Shown: positions 17,731 through 27,105, counted from the stretch's first letter. The stretch is DNA of 64,000 nucleotides from an uncultured Christensenella sp. (GCA_910587015.1 CAJUME010000010.1:232608-296607), one strand, 5' to 3'. The notes: generated by a model from the sequence alone, not told the origin. Numbers and translations are program-made.

Positions 17731-19656
17731 ATGAAGAAGCTAACCAAAAACAAACTGTTAATCCTTTTACTCGCCGCAGTCGGTATTGCAATGTTTATTG
17801 TAGCTGGCTTAACGGCAACAAGCGGCGTGCATGCGTCCGCCGAAGCAACGCCCTATGCCATTACAGAGCAAACGGGTATGGGCATGGCAATCAACGTGGT
17901 CAAAGCCAAGCAAGCAAACGAATTTGTTACCGCGTACAGCGTGTTAAAGCCCGAACAAATCTCTCAAATCCCTACAAGCAGAATAACCAAAAACACCAAC
18001 GAATCGTATACGCATTCCACTGCGGATATCAAAGACCTTCTTGTTGACTATAAGCTGAATTACAGCTCAAGCGGCAGTGTGGGCATCTTTTTGGGCAGCT
18101 TAAAAACTGAATTGGAAGGCGGCATAAATATCCAATACGAAAAAAATACATATAAATACTATAACGTGTTAGAGCATAAAATAACGCGCTACAACCTGTC
18201 TATCAATAATTACCGCGACCCCAAAACCTACACAAATTATTTCAGCGACAGCTTTTTGTCGGATTTGGCCGCGCTAAGCTCCAACAAAAATTATTACGAA
18301 TTTTTCAATAAATACGGAACGCATATCATTGGCTCTGCAAACTATGGCGGCAGGCTTGTTGCGTCATGCTCTTTTGCCTCCAATAAAATTATTTTGAACA
18401 GCGATATTTCCTTAATAATGGAAAAAGAGGTAAATTTCGATGTCATGACCGACATTGGCACAGTCAAAACCAACCTTGCAAACAAAATCGGCAATTATTT
18501 TTCTATGAATTATTCTCTCGGCGATTTAAGCTCGGACTTCTATGTCAAGGCAATAGGCGGCAATTCGTTTGCAAGCGGCACGCTTTCAGCCTTCAATACG
18601 GGCTATCCCTACTGGGCGCAGTCGTTTAACGATGACAGTAATTCCGTGATTATGGATTACGCCGCAGACGGTCTTGTCCCGCTGTGGGACGTCTTGCCCG
18701 CTTCCTATGCCTCCTTAGGCGCGGAAATGAAATCTGCCTTCAACAGTTATTATAACGACTTTAAAACTGACATAGTCAATAAGTTTAAGGTTGACAACAC
18801 AACGGAATTTGCAGGCGGTACGGGCGCGGCAAACAATCCGTTTATGATAGCAAACGAAACCCACCTCAGAAATATCCAAAAAGTAAGCATGAACGCCAAC
18901 TATAAATTGAAGTCGGACGTAAATATTTTATCGTCCGAATGGGTTCCCATAGGTGGCAGCTTTTATTTAAACTACGCAAATACAAAATTTGATGGCAGCT
19001 TTGACGGTAACGGCAAAAAGATTAACAACCTCAGAAGAACTCAGGATATAGAAGAAGACAATGACAGATTCTATTTCGGTCTGTTTTTGCATATCGGACC
19101 CAACGCCAAAATTAAAAATTTAACGCTGGACAAAGTGGCAATCAAAATGGCCGGACCCGATAAAAATAATGACCAAACCCGAGTATTCATAGGCGCGTTG
19201 GCGGGGGTTGTGCGCGGAACGGTTGAAAACGTCACGGTCAACGGCGAATGCTTTTACAGCATATGTACCAATGGCTCTGCCTTTGTCGGCTCAATTGCGG
19301 GCTACGCTTATAAGGGCGCCGTTATATCCAATTGTAAGAATAATGCAAGCATAACGGCGGGCAGGTATACAAGCGCGGCGGGCGGCATTGTCGGATACAG
19401 CGTTGGCGCGCGTATTATGTACTGCGCCAATACAGGTTCAGTTCTTTCAAGATGCACCGCATGGGGAGGGCACGCCCGCGCGGGCGGAATAGTAGGTTTA
19501 AAATATGACGGCAATGACGGTATAAATATAACCGAAATAATATCCTGTACTAATTCTGTCAAACCTAAGGCAAACGCTTATGCAAGCATTTCAAAAGTTA
19601 ATTGTCACAAAGGCGATATGTTCGGCAATACAGTAAATAAAATATACGACCTTTAA
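17731..19656 (+). CDS. Secreted MACPF pore-forming protein with C-terminal GLUG-type repeats
   Basis: MACPF proteins oligomerise on membranes and form large pores. An N-terminal signal sequence (Lys-rich start, hydrophobic core, likely cut after 'SGVHA') is followed by a MACPF domain at about residues 50-370. It carries the hallmark 'NKYGTHIIGSANYGGRL' and, before it, 'YYEFF'. From about residue 375 the protein has Gly-rich repeats such as 'FDGSFDGNGKKINNL', 'IGALAGVVRGTVENVTVN' and 'AGGIVGYS', like GLUG/beta-helix repeats that often bind surfaces. The ATG at 17731 follows AAAGGAG; the ATG at 17713 precedes that site. Base composition is AT-rich (15 G/C in 18121-18180), unlike the neighbouring glycosidase genes. 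It may be an antibacterial or host-directed toxin. Target unknown. Confidence 0.85.
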   Translation: MKKLTKNKLLILLLAAVGIAMFIVAGLTATSGVHASAEATPYAITEQTGMGMAINVVKAKQANEFVTAYSVLKPEQISQIPTSRITKNTNESYTHSTADIKDLLVDYKLNYSSSGSVGIFLGSLKTELEGGINIQYEKNTYKYYNVLEHKITRYNLSINNYRDPKTYTNYFSDSFLSDLAALSSNKNYYEFFNKYGTHIIGSANYGGRLVASCSFASNKIILNSDISLIMEKEVNFDVMTDIGTVKTNLANKIGNYFSMNYSLGDLSSDFYVKAIGGNSFASGTLSAFNTGYPYWAQSFNDDSNSVIMDYAADGLVPLWDVLPASYASLGAEMKSAFNSYYNDFKTDIVNKFKVDNTTEFAGGTGAANNPFMIANETHLRNIQKVSMNANYKLKSDVNILSSEWVPIGGSFYLNYANTKFDGSFDGNGKKINNLRRTQDIEEDNDRFYFGLFLHIGPNAKIKNLTLDKVAIKMAGPDKNNDQTRVFIGALAGVVRGTVENVTVNGECFYSICTNGSAFVGSIAGYAYKGAVISNCKNNASITAGRYTSAAGGIVGYSVGARIMYCANTGSVLSRCTAWGGHARAGGIVGLKYDGNDGINITEIISCTNSVKPKANAYASISKVNCHKGDMFGNTVNKIYDL

Positions 19657-19676
19657 TAGACGGCAGGTAAAATATT

Positions 19677-21170
19677 ATGCTTAAAATGCTTAAATTTGAT
19701 TTTTATAAAATATTTAAATCAAAAATGCTTTTATCCTTTTTCATAATAGCGTTATGTACGGTTTTCGTATACCCTATAATGTACTTTGTTCCTTATTATA
19801 ATGATAGTTCGGTCTATTTAGATTTATATTATTCAAGCTCAATGCTTATGATGTTTTTGTGGCTATTTATAGTTCCGTTTGTCACCAAGGACTTTTCCTC
19901 CAAGTATACAAAAAATCTATTCGCTAATTATTCATTGTCGGACAGAATTTTTTACGTGCTTTCCAAGTTTGTATATATAATAGCGTTTTCTGTGTTGATT
20001 ATGCTGCTGCAATTTGTAGTTATGATAATATTCAATTATACTATGGGCGAGCATTGTATGTATAAAGTAGCGACTGAATTCAGTGAGGGGGACAGATTTA
20101 CCATAGGCGAATTTTATCTGAGGTATTTTGTCTGGACGTTGAACTGTATTGCCGCAGGTACGGTTTATCTGTTTTTATGCTTGCTTTTAAAAAGGGAATA
20201 TATAGTGCTCATAATTATAGTGCCTTATATTTTCCGTTTTGGCTACTCAATATATACTTCAATAGATTCCTTCGTTGCCAAGTATTTTCATATAAGTGAT
20301 TTTAGCATAGATTACTATACAGTTTTCGGTATGGAACCGGGTGGCGATGAAGGTGAACCATACAGCATAAAAATAGCAATTTTATTAGGCTATATCGCGT
20401 TGTTTGTTGCCGGCAGTATAGGCATTTTTGCAAAAAAGGGCTTAAACAACGGCAACAATAGCAACGGGCTTATCTCCGTAACCGACTTAAAAAAATCCTT
20501 CGCCAAAAAAACCATTCTTGCAGATATAAATTTAAATATCGAATGCGGCGAGCTGTACGGACTTGTCGGCAACAACGGCGCGGGCAAAACAACGCTTTTA
20601 AAAATGCTTTGCAATATGCTCAAACCCACTGCGGGCGCAATAACGCTCAACAAACAAGCCTTCAACTCCGCCGTGCGCATAGGCTCCCTGATAGAAAGTC
20701 CCGCGCTCTACTTCGATATGACCGCCTTCCAGAATATCAGGGCAAAGGCGCTTTCTCTCGGCGTAAAATACGGCAAGGACGATATCGATAAGCTTTTACA
20801 GCTTGTCGGCTTGCAGGACACGGGCAAAAAGGACGTCCGCGCGTTTTCAATGGGCATGAAGCAGCGCCTCGGCATAGCAATGGCTTTGGTCGGCGAGCCC
20901 GATTTGCTTATACTTGACGAGCCTATCAACGGGCTCGACCCGCAAGGCATTCTGGAAATAAGAAATCTTTTGGAAAAAATTCATAAGGAAAAGGACGTAA
21001 CAATGGTTATATCCAGCCATATTTTAGACGAGCTTGCCAAAACGGCAACGCGCTTCTGCGTGCTCAATAAGGGTAAAATAATCAAAAACTGCACCAAGGA
21101 AGAATTTTTATCCGACTGCGGCGACAAAGACATAGCCGAATACTATTTACAGCTTATACAAACCGACTAA
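19677..21170 (+). CDS. ABC-2-type permease fused to ABC ATPase
   Basis: Residues 1-254 are a six-helix ABC-2-like permease resembling bacteriocin-immunity and export permeases. A short Asn/Gly linker (255-263, 'GLNNGNNSNG') joins it to a complete BcrA-like ATPase with Walker A 'GNNGAGKTT', signature 'FSMGMKQRL', Walker B 'LLILDEP' and H-loop 'VISSH'. These two parts are usually separate proteins. Base composition changes at the seam: permease half AT-rich (18 G/C in 19741-19800), ATPase half host-like (35 G/C in 20821-20880). It starts 20 bases after the MACPF gene in the same unit, so self-protection from, or export related to, the pore former is a reasonable guess. Confidence 0.85.
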   Translation: MLKMLKFDFYKIFKSKMLLSFFIIALCTVFVYPIMYFVPYYNDSSVYLDLYYSSSMLMMFLWLFIVPFVTKDFSSKYTKNLFANYSLSDRIFYVLSKFVYIIAFSVLIMLLQFVVMIIFNYTMGEHCMYKVATEFSEGDRFTIGEFYLRYFVWTLNCIAAGTVYLFLCLLLKREYIVLIIIVPYIFRFGYSIYTSIDSFVAKYFHISDFSIDYYTVFGMEPGGDEGEPYSIKIAILLGYIALFVAGSIGIFAKKGLNNGNNSNGLISVTDLKKSFAKKTILADINLNIECGELYGLVGNNGAGKTTLLKMLCNMLKPTAGAITLNKQAFNSAVRIGSLIESPALYFDMTAFQNIRAKALSLGVKYGKDDIDKLLQLVGLQDTGKKDVRAFSMGMKQRLGIAMALVGEPDLLILDEPINGLDPQGILEIRNLLEKIHKEKDVTMVISSHILDELAKTATRFCVLNKGKIIKNCTKEEFLSDCGDKDIAEYYLQLIQTD

Positions 21171-21207
21171 TCCCCCAATACACCTTAAAACAGACTTACC
21201 AATCCGA

Positions 21208-21238
21208 GAAATCACGCAATTTTGCGTGATTTCTTTTG
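21208..21238 (+). terminator. Terminator after the fused ABC gene
   Basis: GAAATCACGCAA (21208-21219) pairs with TTGCGTGATTTC (21222-21233), followed by TTTTG. It closes the MACPF-ABC unit. Confidence 0.88.
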
Positions 21239-21264
21239 TATTTGTCACAATAATAGGCTATAAT
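21236..21264 (+). promoter_or_regulatory. Promoter of the 21291 membrane-protein gene
   Basis: TTGTAT (21236-21241), a 17-base spacer and TATAAT (21259-21264), just after the preceding terminator. Confidence 0.65.
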
Positions 21265-21290
21265 GTTAAAAACGGAGGAGGTGCCTTGCG

Positions 21291-22583
21291 GTGATAAGCT
21301 GGCTCAAATTCTATTTTCTCGGATTTTTCCACGACGGTTACGGCAAGCAGGCAGAGGCGCGCAGCGCGCTAAACCTCGCGCTCAGCCTTGCTTTGGCGTT
21401 TCTTTTTCTGTGCTCGGGCATCACGGCGGGCTATGCCGCCTCGTTCGGTGTGCACTATAAAAATGCGGAAGGCTTCCGCAGCTTTCTTTACGACAGCTTT
21501 GCCGCGGACAATCCGCAAAGCATAGGTCTTACCTTAACGGACGGCAGACTAAGCGCGCAAATCGACGGCGCGGAAAGCGTCAACACCTTTAAAAATGCCG
21601 ACCAAACGGATACGGACGGCTACCGTCTTATTGTCGATACCCGCCCCGCGCAAACCACCTTTGATGATTTTGTCCTTAACTGCAAAAACGCCAACGGCGA
21701 GGAAATCAGCTACGAGGACTACCGCAAGCTCCCCGAGCAGGGCAAAAAAAACAGCACCGTCACAATGACGTATACGGGCAACACCCTCGACGTAAGCGCA
21801 AAGCATTCGCAGTATATCGCCTACCTCGACAAAATTTCCACCGGGGCAGACGCGGAATATAACGCGGACGCGGCGCGCGCGTATGGCGAGCTTAAGCATA
21901 AGCTCAGCTCGGGCGAAATTCCGCAAGCCGACTACCTTAACGAAATTTATATACTTTTTGCAAAAGCTTACTATCCCTCATATTCCCAGATAGAAATTTA
22001 CGGCGGCGCGCCCACCCTCCGCACCTACTACATGCAGGCAAAATTCACCGCGGACAAGGATAAATACCTCATTCTCCTTGATGATGTCTGCGTCTGCGCC
22101 TTCAAAACGGATAAGGGCGTGCGGGTGGATTTCGGAAGCTACTTCAACGGCGCAACAAACAAAACAATCACGGGCGCGGGCTTAACGGCGGAGGAAATGC
22201 GCGCCAATTTAGACGGCTTTATAAACTCCTGCTTCAAATCCGGCGCGGGCTTATCCTTTCTTGTGCACGTCATGAATATCGGCAAGCTCATTCCGTTGCT
22301 TATAGCTCTGCTCCTCATTCTCTCGCTCGTGCTCTTCGGGCTCGGCAAGGCGTTAAAGCTCGACTGCGGCTCAAAATTCCTCGGCTCGGTCAAAATAATC
22401 GGCGGCTATCTGTTTTACAGCGCTCTCGCAACCTTTGTCGCGCAGTTAATTTTCTCCTTCGTGCTTTCAAGGAATACGGTATTCCTCATCACCCAGATTA
22501 CGCTTGCGTCAATTCTCGTTGTCCGTACGGCCGCGCTGATAATTGCGGAGGCTGTCAGAAAAAACAAATCGGCACAAATTTAA
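21291..22583 (+). CDS. Membrane protein with large extracytoplasmic domain, unknown function
   Basis: The 430-residue protein has one TM helix at about residues 24-46, an approximately 260-residue soluble region that should lie outside, and three or four TM helices after residue 335 ('LIPLLIALLLILSLVLFGLG', then two more). The layout recalls DUF1189-type proteins, but I cannot assign it. The start is GTG at 21291, 9 bases after GGAGGAGG. It has its own promoter and terminator. It follows the MACPF-ABC unit, but its composition is like the host genes, so a link is not shown. Confidence 0.75.
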   Translation: MISWLKFYFLGFFHDGYGKQAEARSALNLALSLALAFLFLCSGITAGYAASFGVHYKNAEGFRSFLYDSFAADNPQSIGLTLTDGRLSAQIDGAESVNTFKNADQTDTDGYRLIVDTRPAQTTFDDFVLNCKNANGEEISYEDYRKLPEQGKKNSTVTMTYTGNTLDVSAKHSQYIAYLDKISTGADAEYNADAARAYGELKHKLSSGEIPQADYLNEIYILFAKAYYPSYSQIEIYGGAPTLRTYYMQAKFTADKDKYLILLDDVCVCAFKTDKGVRVDFGSYFNGATNKTITGAGLTAEEMRANLDGFINSCFKSGAGLSFLVHVMNIGKLIPLLIALLLILSLVLFGLGKALKLDCGSKFLGSVKIIGGYLFYSALATFVAQLIFSFVLSRNTVFLITQITLASILVVRTAALIIAEAVRKNKSAQI

Positions 22584-22596
22584 AACTCAGTTCAAA

Positions 22597-22620
22597 AATC
22601 CCGCTTCGGCGGGGTTTTTT
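22597..22620 (+). terminator. Terminator after the 21291 gene
   Basis: AATCCCGC-TTCG-GCGGGGTT hairpin with a stable TTCG tetraloop, followed by T4 or more. Confidence 0.88.
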
Positions 22621-22725
22621 GTTGCCTAAAAAGCCGTTAAATACAGCTTTTAACATAAAAATATTTGTAAAGATGAGCAAAAGTATCAAAATATGCGCAC
22701 AAACGGACAAAACAGGACTGTAATG

Positions 22726-22755
22726 TTGACAATACAAAGGTAAATAATATATAAT
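22726..22755 (+). promoter_or_regulatory. Promoter of the GH3-GPH operon
   Basis: TTGACA (22726-22731), an 18-base spacer and TATAAT (22750-22755). Confidence 0.75.
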
Positions 22756-22789
22756 ATCTAAGCGTAAAAACAGCAATGGAGGCAAGCAA

Positions 22790-25168
22790 ATGAACACAGA
22801 AGAGCTTATAGGCCGGCTCACCCTGCGTGAAAAAGCAGATTTGCTGACGGGCAAGGACTTCTGGCAAACGCAGGAGGTCGAGCGCGAGGGCATACCAAGC
22901 ATATTCCTATCGGACGGCCCCCACGGATTAAGGCGTCAGGCAAGCAAGGCAGACCACCTCGGTCTCAATCCAAGCATCCCCGCAACGTGCTATCCCACGG
23001 CGGCGGCAATGGCAAACAGCTGGAACGAGGCTCTCGGCGAGCAGCTCGGTACGGCTCTCGGCGAAGAGGCATCGTCCCTCAACGTCAACGTCCTTCTCGG
23101 TCCCGGCACCTGCATGAAGCGCAACCCCCGTTGCGGCCGCAACTTCGAATATTTTTCCGAGGACCCCTATCTCGCGGGCAAAATGTCCGCGTCCTATATC
23201 CGCGGCATTCAAAGCGCGGGCGTGTCCGCGTGCGTCAAGCACTTCGCGGCAAACAATCAGGAGGAGCGCCGCATGGTCAGCGACAGCGTCATGGACGAGC
23301 GCACCTTAAGGGAAATTTACCTCACCGCCTTCGAAATTGCCGTCAAAGAGGGCAAAACTCAGGCTATAATGAGCTCCTACAACAAAATCAACGGCACCTT
23401 TGCCGATGAAAACGCCCACCTTCTGCGCGATATTCTCCGCGGCGAGTGGGGGTTTGACGGCGCAGTCATTTCCGACTGGGCGGGCTGTAACAATAAGGTT
23501 CAGTCAACACTCGCGGGCGGCAATCTGGAAATGCCCTCGTGCAAATACGGCGCGGACGACATTGTCGCGGCAGTGGAAAGCGGCGCGCTCGATATAAAAT
23601 ATGTGGACGAAAGCGTCAGATACGTTCTGGAACTAATCGACCGCACCACCCGCGTACAGCACGGCAAGCCCTTCGATGTCGACGCTCACGACGCGCTCGC
23701 CAAGCGCTGCGCGGACGAAAGCCTCGTGCTCCTTAAAAACGACGGCACTCTCCCGCTCGACGGCAGCTTAAAGGTTGCAATCATCGGCGACTTTGCACAA
23801 CAGCCCCGCTATCAGGGCGCGGGCTCTTCGATAGTCAATCCCACAAAGCTTGCCTCCCTTCTCGACGTAAAGGATAAGCTCAACTTTATCGGCTACGAGC
23901 GCGGCTTCGACCGCTACGGCAAGGATAAGCCCCGTCTGTTAAACAAGGCGGTAAAGCTCGCGCGTCAGGCAGACGTAACGGTGCTCTGCCTCGGCCTTGA
24001 CGAGGTAACGGAGGCGGAGGGGCTCGACAGAGAGAATATCCGTATCCCCCAAAACCAGATAGAAGCGTTCAGGCAGCTCCGCGTGTTCAGCAAGCGGCTG
24101 GTTGTGGTGCTTTCGTGCGGCAGCTCGGTAGAAACGGGCTTTATGCGCAGCGCCAACGCAATCCTCTACGGCAGCTTAAACGGTCAGGCGGGCGCCCGCT
24201 CGGTAATGGACGCGCTTGTCGGCGCAATCAACCCCTCGGGCAAGCTTGCGGAAACCTTCCCCGTCAGCTATGACGACTGCTCGTCCGCAACGCATTTCCC
24301 CGGTAAGGAAATGACGGTGGAGTACCGCGAAGGTCTTTACATAGGCTACCGCTATTACGAAACGGCTCAGGTCGGCGTTGCATATCCGTTCGGTCACGGA
24401 CTTTCATATACTACGTTCGAATATTCCGACGTCAAGGTCGAAGAAAACGGCGTAAGCTTCACCGTAACAAATACGGGCGCAGTCGGCGGCGCGGAAATTT
24501 CCCAGCTGTACGTTGGCAAGCGCGGCGGACAAATCTTCCGTCCCGCCAAGGAGCTTAAGGGCTTCGCCAAAACCTATCTGGAAGCGGGCGCAAGCGCAAC
24601 CGTTTCTATCGCCTTCGATGACAAAACCTTCCGCTATTTCAACGTAAACACAAACAAATGGGAGGAGGAAGGCGGCGAATATCAGCTTTATATCGGCGCA
24701 AGCGTTGCGGATATCCGTCTCGAAGCAAGCATACATCGCGCTGGCACCACGGATAATTGCCCTTACATTATGTCGCAATTACCGTCATATTACAGCGGCA
24801 AGGTGCGCGACGTTAGCGAGGCGGAGTTCGAAGCCCTGCTCGGCAGAAAAATCCCCGCCCCCGGCTACGACTTTTATAAAAAGAACAGAATGGTCATACA
24901 CGAAAACTGCACGGTAGCCGACCTCAGATACTCCAAGCGTTGGGTCGGCAGACTGTTTGCGGGCGTCATACGCCTTGCTATCGGCTTCCTCAAATGCACG
25001 GGTAAGCGCGGCAAGGCAAACGAGCTTGTTCAGGGCGTTTTGCACCAGCCCGTGCGCGGTCTTGCCAAGTACGGCAAGCTCAGCCGCAGGCAAATGGAGG
25101 CGCTTATTATGATGTTCAACGGCCGTCTTTTCAAGGGCATTGCGCAGTTTTTGTCAAAATCAAAGTAA
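22790..25168 (+). CDS. GH3 beta-glucosidase, canonical order, cytoplasmic
   Basis: The 792-residue enzyme starts with the (beta/alpha)8 barrel ('FLSDGPHGLRRQ', 'RNPRCGRNFEYFSEDPYL', 'VKHFAANNQEERRM', nucleophile Asp in 'GAVISDWAG'). The alpha/beta sandwich follows ('DESLVLLKNDGTLPL') and then a fibronectin-III-like domain ('YPFGHGLSYTTFEYS'). A basic C-terminal tail of about 90 residues ('YYSGKVRDVSEAEFEALLG' and onward) is seen in many Clostridia GH3 proteins. No signal peptide is present. It is followed 21 bases later by a sugar symporter gene, so it probably hydrolyses what that transporter brings in. Confidence 0.92.
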   Translation: MNTEELIGRLTLREKADLLTGKDFWQTQEVEREGIPSIFLSDGPHGLRRQASKADHLGLNPSIPATCYPTAAAMANSWNEALGEQLGTALGEEASSLNVNVLLGPGTCMKRNPRCGRNFEYFSEDPYLAGKMSASYIRGIQSAGVSACVKHFAANNQEERRMVSDSVMDERTLREIYLTAFEIAVKEGKTQAIMSSYNKINGTFADENAHLLRDILRGEWGFDGAVISDWAGCNNKVQSTLAGGNLEMPSCKYGADDIVAAVESGALDIKYVDESVRYVLELIDRTTRVQHGKPFDVDAHDALAKRCADESLVLLKNDGTLPLDGSLKVAIIGDFAQQPRYQGAGSSIVNPTKLASLLDVKDKLNFIGYERGFDRYGKDKPRLLNKAVKLARQADVTVLCLGLDEVTEAEGLDRENIRIPQNQIEAFRQLRVFSKRLVVVLSCGSSVETGFMRSANAILYGSLNGQAGARSVMDALVGAINPSGKLAETFPVSYDDCSSATHFPGKEMTVEYREGLYIGYRYYETAQVGVAYPFGHGLSYTTFEYSDVKVEENGVSFTVTNTGAVGGAEISQLYVGKRGGQIFRPAKELKGFAKTYLEAGASATVSIAFDDKTFRYFNVNTNKWEEEGGEYQLYIGASVADIRLEASIHRAGTTDNCPYIMSQLPSYYSGKVRDVSEAEFEALLGRKIPAPGYDFYKKNRMVIHENCTVADLRYSKRWVGRLFAGVIRLAIGFLKCTGKRGKANELVQGVLHQPVRGLAKYGKLSRRQMEALIMMFNGRLFKGIAQFLSKSK

Positions 25169-25189
25169 TAATTTTCTTCGGAGGAAAAT

Positions 25190-26953
25190 ATGAGCAATAA
25201 GGAAAACAAAGGAAGCATTTTCGAAAAGCCCCTTTTATCCACCAAGGTAAAATCGGCAAACGTCAAGCTTCCGGAAATGCTGTTCGGCTACTTTATAGGT
25301 CCGTTCGGCGCGCTTCTGGCAAGCGGAATCTTCACCAGCTTTTTAAACAGATACTGGACGGATATCCTCTTTGCCAATTACAAGGTGGAGGGAAAGCTCA
25401 CGGGCTCTATAAATCTGTTCTTAACGCTGTTGCCTCTGCTGTCGGCAATACTGATTGTCGCGGGCAACCTCGTTGCGGGCCAGCTGATAGAGCGCACCAA
25501 AACCAAAGCAGGCAAAGCCCGTCCGTGGATACTGCTTTCGTCCGTGCTTCTGGGCGCGGCGTGCGTGGTAATGTTCATTGTGCCCATGGGCAACGGAACA
25601 AGCACCCCCGTGCTTACCATGGTTTTAACGGCAATCGCCTACAACCTCTACTATTCCGTGGCATACCCGCTGTACAACACGGCAAACAGCACCCTCGTCC
25701 CCGTGTCTACAAGAAACGGCAACCAGCGCGGACTTTTGGCGTCCTTCTCCAACTTCGCCTCCGTTGCGGTTATGGGCGCGGGCGGAATGGTCTTCCCCAT
25801 GATAATCGCGTGGTTCCTCGGCGGGTGGGAAGCCCCCAACAAAACCGCGTGGGCAATCGCGTTTATAGCAATAGGCATAGTAACCTTCCTTTTCACCGTC
25901 CTGCAATATTACTTCACGCGTGAAAGAGTAACCGAAGAGAGCATGCATATCGCCGCAGCCGCCAAGGAAAAGGTTTCGGTCAAAAAACAGCTCAAAGCCG
26001 TTGCAACCGACAAATTCTGGTGGATAGTAATAATCTTCTATCTTCTCTTCCAGTTCGGCGGCATGTTCAAAAACCTTTCCATTACATATTTCTGCACCGA
26101 CCGGTTCTCCGGCACCGCAATCGGCGGCGAGGACGGCTCCGGCGCAATGGCAATCATCAACATTCTCGGCGCGGTGCCTATGGCAGTCGCAATGGCGTTT
26201 ATCTGGCCGCTTTCCGCAAAGTTCGGCAAACGCATAGTCGTGCTTGTCGGCTGCGTAATCGGTCTTGCGGGCGGTGTAATCGCAGGCTGTTTCCCCAACA
26301 ACTTCTATGCGGTGGCGGTAGGCGTCGCGCTTAAAAGCTTCGGCTCCTCGCCCGCATGCTATATGATTCTCGCAATGTTCGCAGACGTTTTAGACCATAT
26401 CGAGGCAAAGCGCGGCTACCGTTGCGACGGTCTTACAATGAGTATCTACAGCTCCATAATGGCGGCGGCAACCCCGCTTGCAACAGGCATATTCAACGCC
26501 ATTTCGGGCGGCGGCGCAAACGAGCTTGCAAACACAATCAGCTATATCTGGATAGAAACCGCGGCATACGGCGTCTGCATAGTCCTTCTGCTGTTCTTCA
26601 CGGTTGAAAAGCTTTTGAAGGGCGACAGAGTAACCATACTCGAACGGCAGAAGGCGGAAGCCCTTGCCAACGGCGAGGAGTGGATAGAGCCCGAGGAACG
26701 CCTCCGCTTAGAGGAAGAGGAGGCAAACCGTATCGCAGACGAGGCGCGTCAGGCAGAGCTTAAAGCAAAATGCGAAAAGAAGGGTCTTAACTTCGAGGAG
26801 CAGGAGGCGCAGTATCAGGCGCGGCTTGCAGAAAAGCGCCGCATAGCGGAAGAGAAAAAGGCTAAAAAAGAAGCTAAGAAAAACCCTCCCCCGCAAAGCC
26901 CGCAGCCCCCGCAACCGCCGTCCGATGGCGGCGACGCAGACGCTCGGCAATAA
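25190..26953 (+). CDS. GPH-family sugar:cation symporter with charged C-terminal tail
   Basis: The first 470 residues form a 12-helix MFS_2 (glycoside-pentoside-hexuronide) transporter. Typical features are 'FGYFIGPFGALLASGIFTSF', 'AGKARPWILLSS' and 'NSTLVPVSTRNGNQRGLLAS'. The remaining 115 or so residues are a cytoplasmic tail rich in Glu, Lys and Arg with coiled-coil character ('LEEEEANRIADEARQAELK', 'AEKRRIAEEKKAKKEAKK'), ending in a Pro-rich stretch. GPH proteins normally stop soon after helix 12 or carry a IIA domain; this tail is neither. It lies downstream of the GH3 gene in the same operon. The start follows GGAGGAAA. Confidence 0.9.
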   Translation: MSNKENKGSIFEKPLLSTKVKSANVKLPEMLFGYFIGPFGALLASGIFTSFLNRYWTDILFANYKVEGKLTGSINLFLTLLPLLSAILIVAGNLVAGQLIERTKTKAGKARPWILLSSVLLGAACVVMFIVPMGNGTSTPVLTMVLTAIAYNLYYSVAYPLYNTANSTLVPVSTRNGNQRGLLASFSNFASVAVMGAGGMVFPMIIAWFLGGWEAPNKTAWAIAFIAIGIVTFLFTVLQYYFTRERVTEESMHIAAAAKEKVSVKKQLKAVATDKFWWIVIIFYLLFQFGGMFKNLSITYFCTDRFSGTAIGGEDGSGAMAIINILGAVPMAVAMAFIWPLSAKFGKRIVVLVGCVIGLAGGVIAGCFPNNFYAVAVGVALKSFGSSPACYMILAMFADVLDHIEAKRGYRCDGLTMSIYSSIMAAATPLATGIFNAISGGGANELANTISYIWIETAAYGVCIVLLLFFTVEKLLKGDRVTILERQKAEALANGEEWIEPEERLRLEEEEANRIADEARQAELKAKCEKKGLNFEEQEAQYQARLAEKRRIAEEKKAKKEAKKNPPPQSPQPPQPPSDGGDADARQ

Positions 26954-26979
26954 TAATCAAAGCAATAAAAATCAAAGGG

Positions 26980-27008
26980 AAGCGCCTTGCTTTAAGGCGC
27001 TTTCTTTT
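26980..27008 (+). terminator. Terminator after the GPH transporter
   Basis: AAGCGCCTT (26980-26988) pairs with AAGGCGCTT (26994-27002), followed by TCTTTT. Confidence 0.85.
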
Positions 27009-27020
27009 AATTTGCAAAGG

Positions 27021-27049
27021 TTGACAGTCATATAATTATCTGCTAAAAT
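27021..27049 (+). promoter_or_regulatory. Promoter of the HTH-malic enzyme unit
   Basis: Consensus TTGACA (27021-27026), a 17-base spacer and TAAAAT (27044-27049). Confidence 0.78.
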
Positions 27050-27105
27050 ACCGTTGTCGCAAAAAACGGCGGCAAAACAGCCTTCATACGGCAAAAGGCA
27101 TTCAA

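Noticed and set aside
19677..21170. Fused ABC gene as a sequencing error joining two genes
   Set aside because: The linker is a clean in-frame Asn/Gly stretch with no start codon or ribosome site for a separate ATPase; kept as a true fusion, though read support should be checked.
21291..22583. Third gene of the MACPF-ABC unit
   Set aside because: It has a terminator before it, its own promoter and host-like composition, so no link to the MACPF pair is supported.
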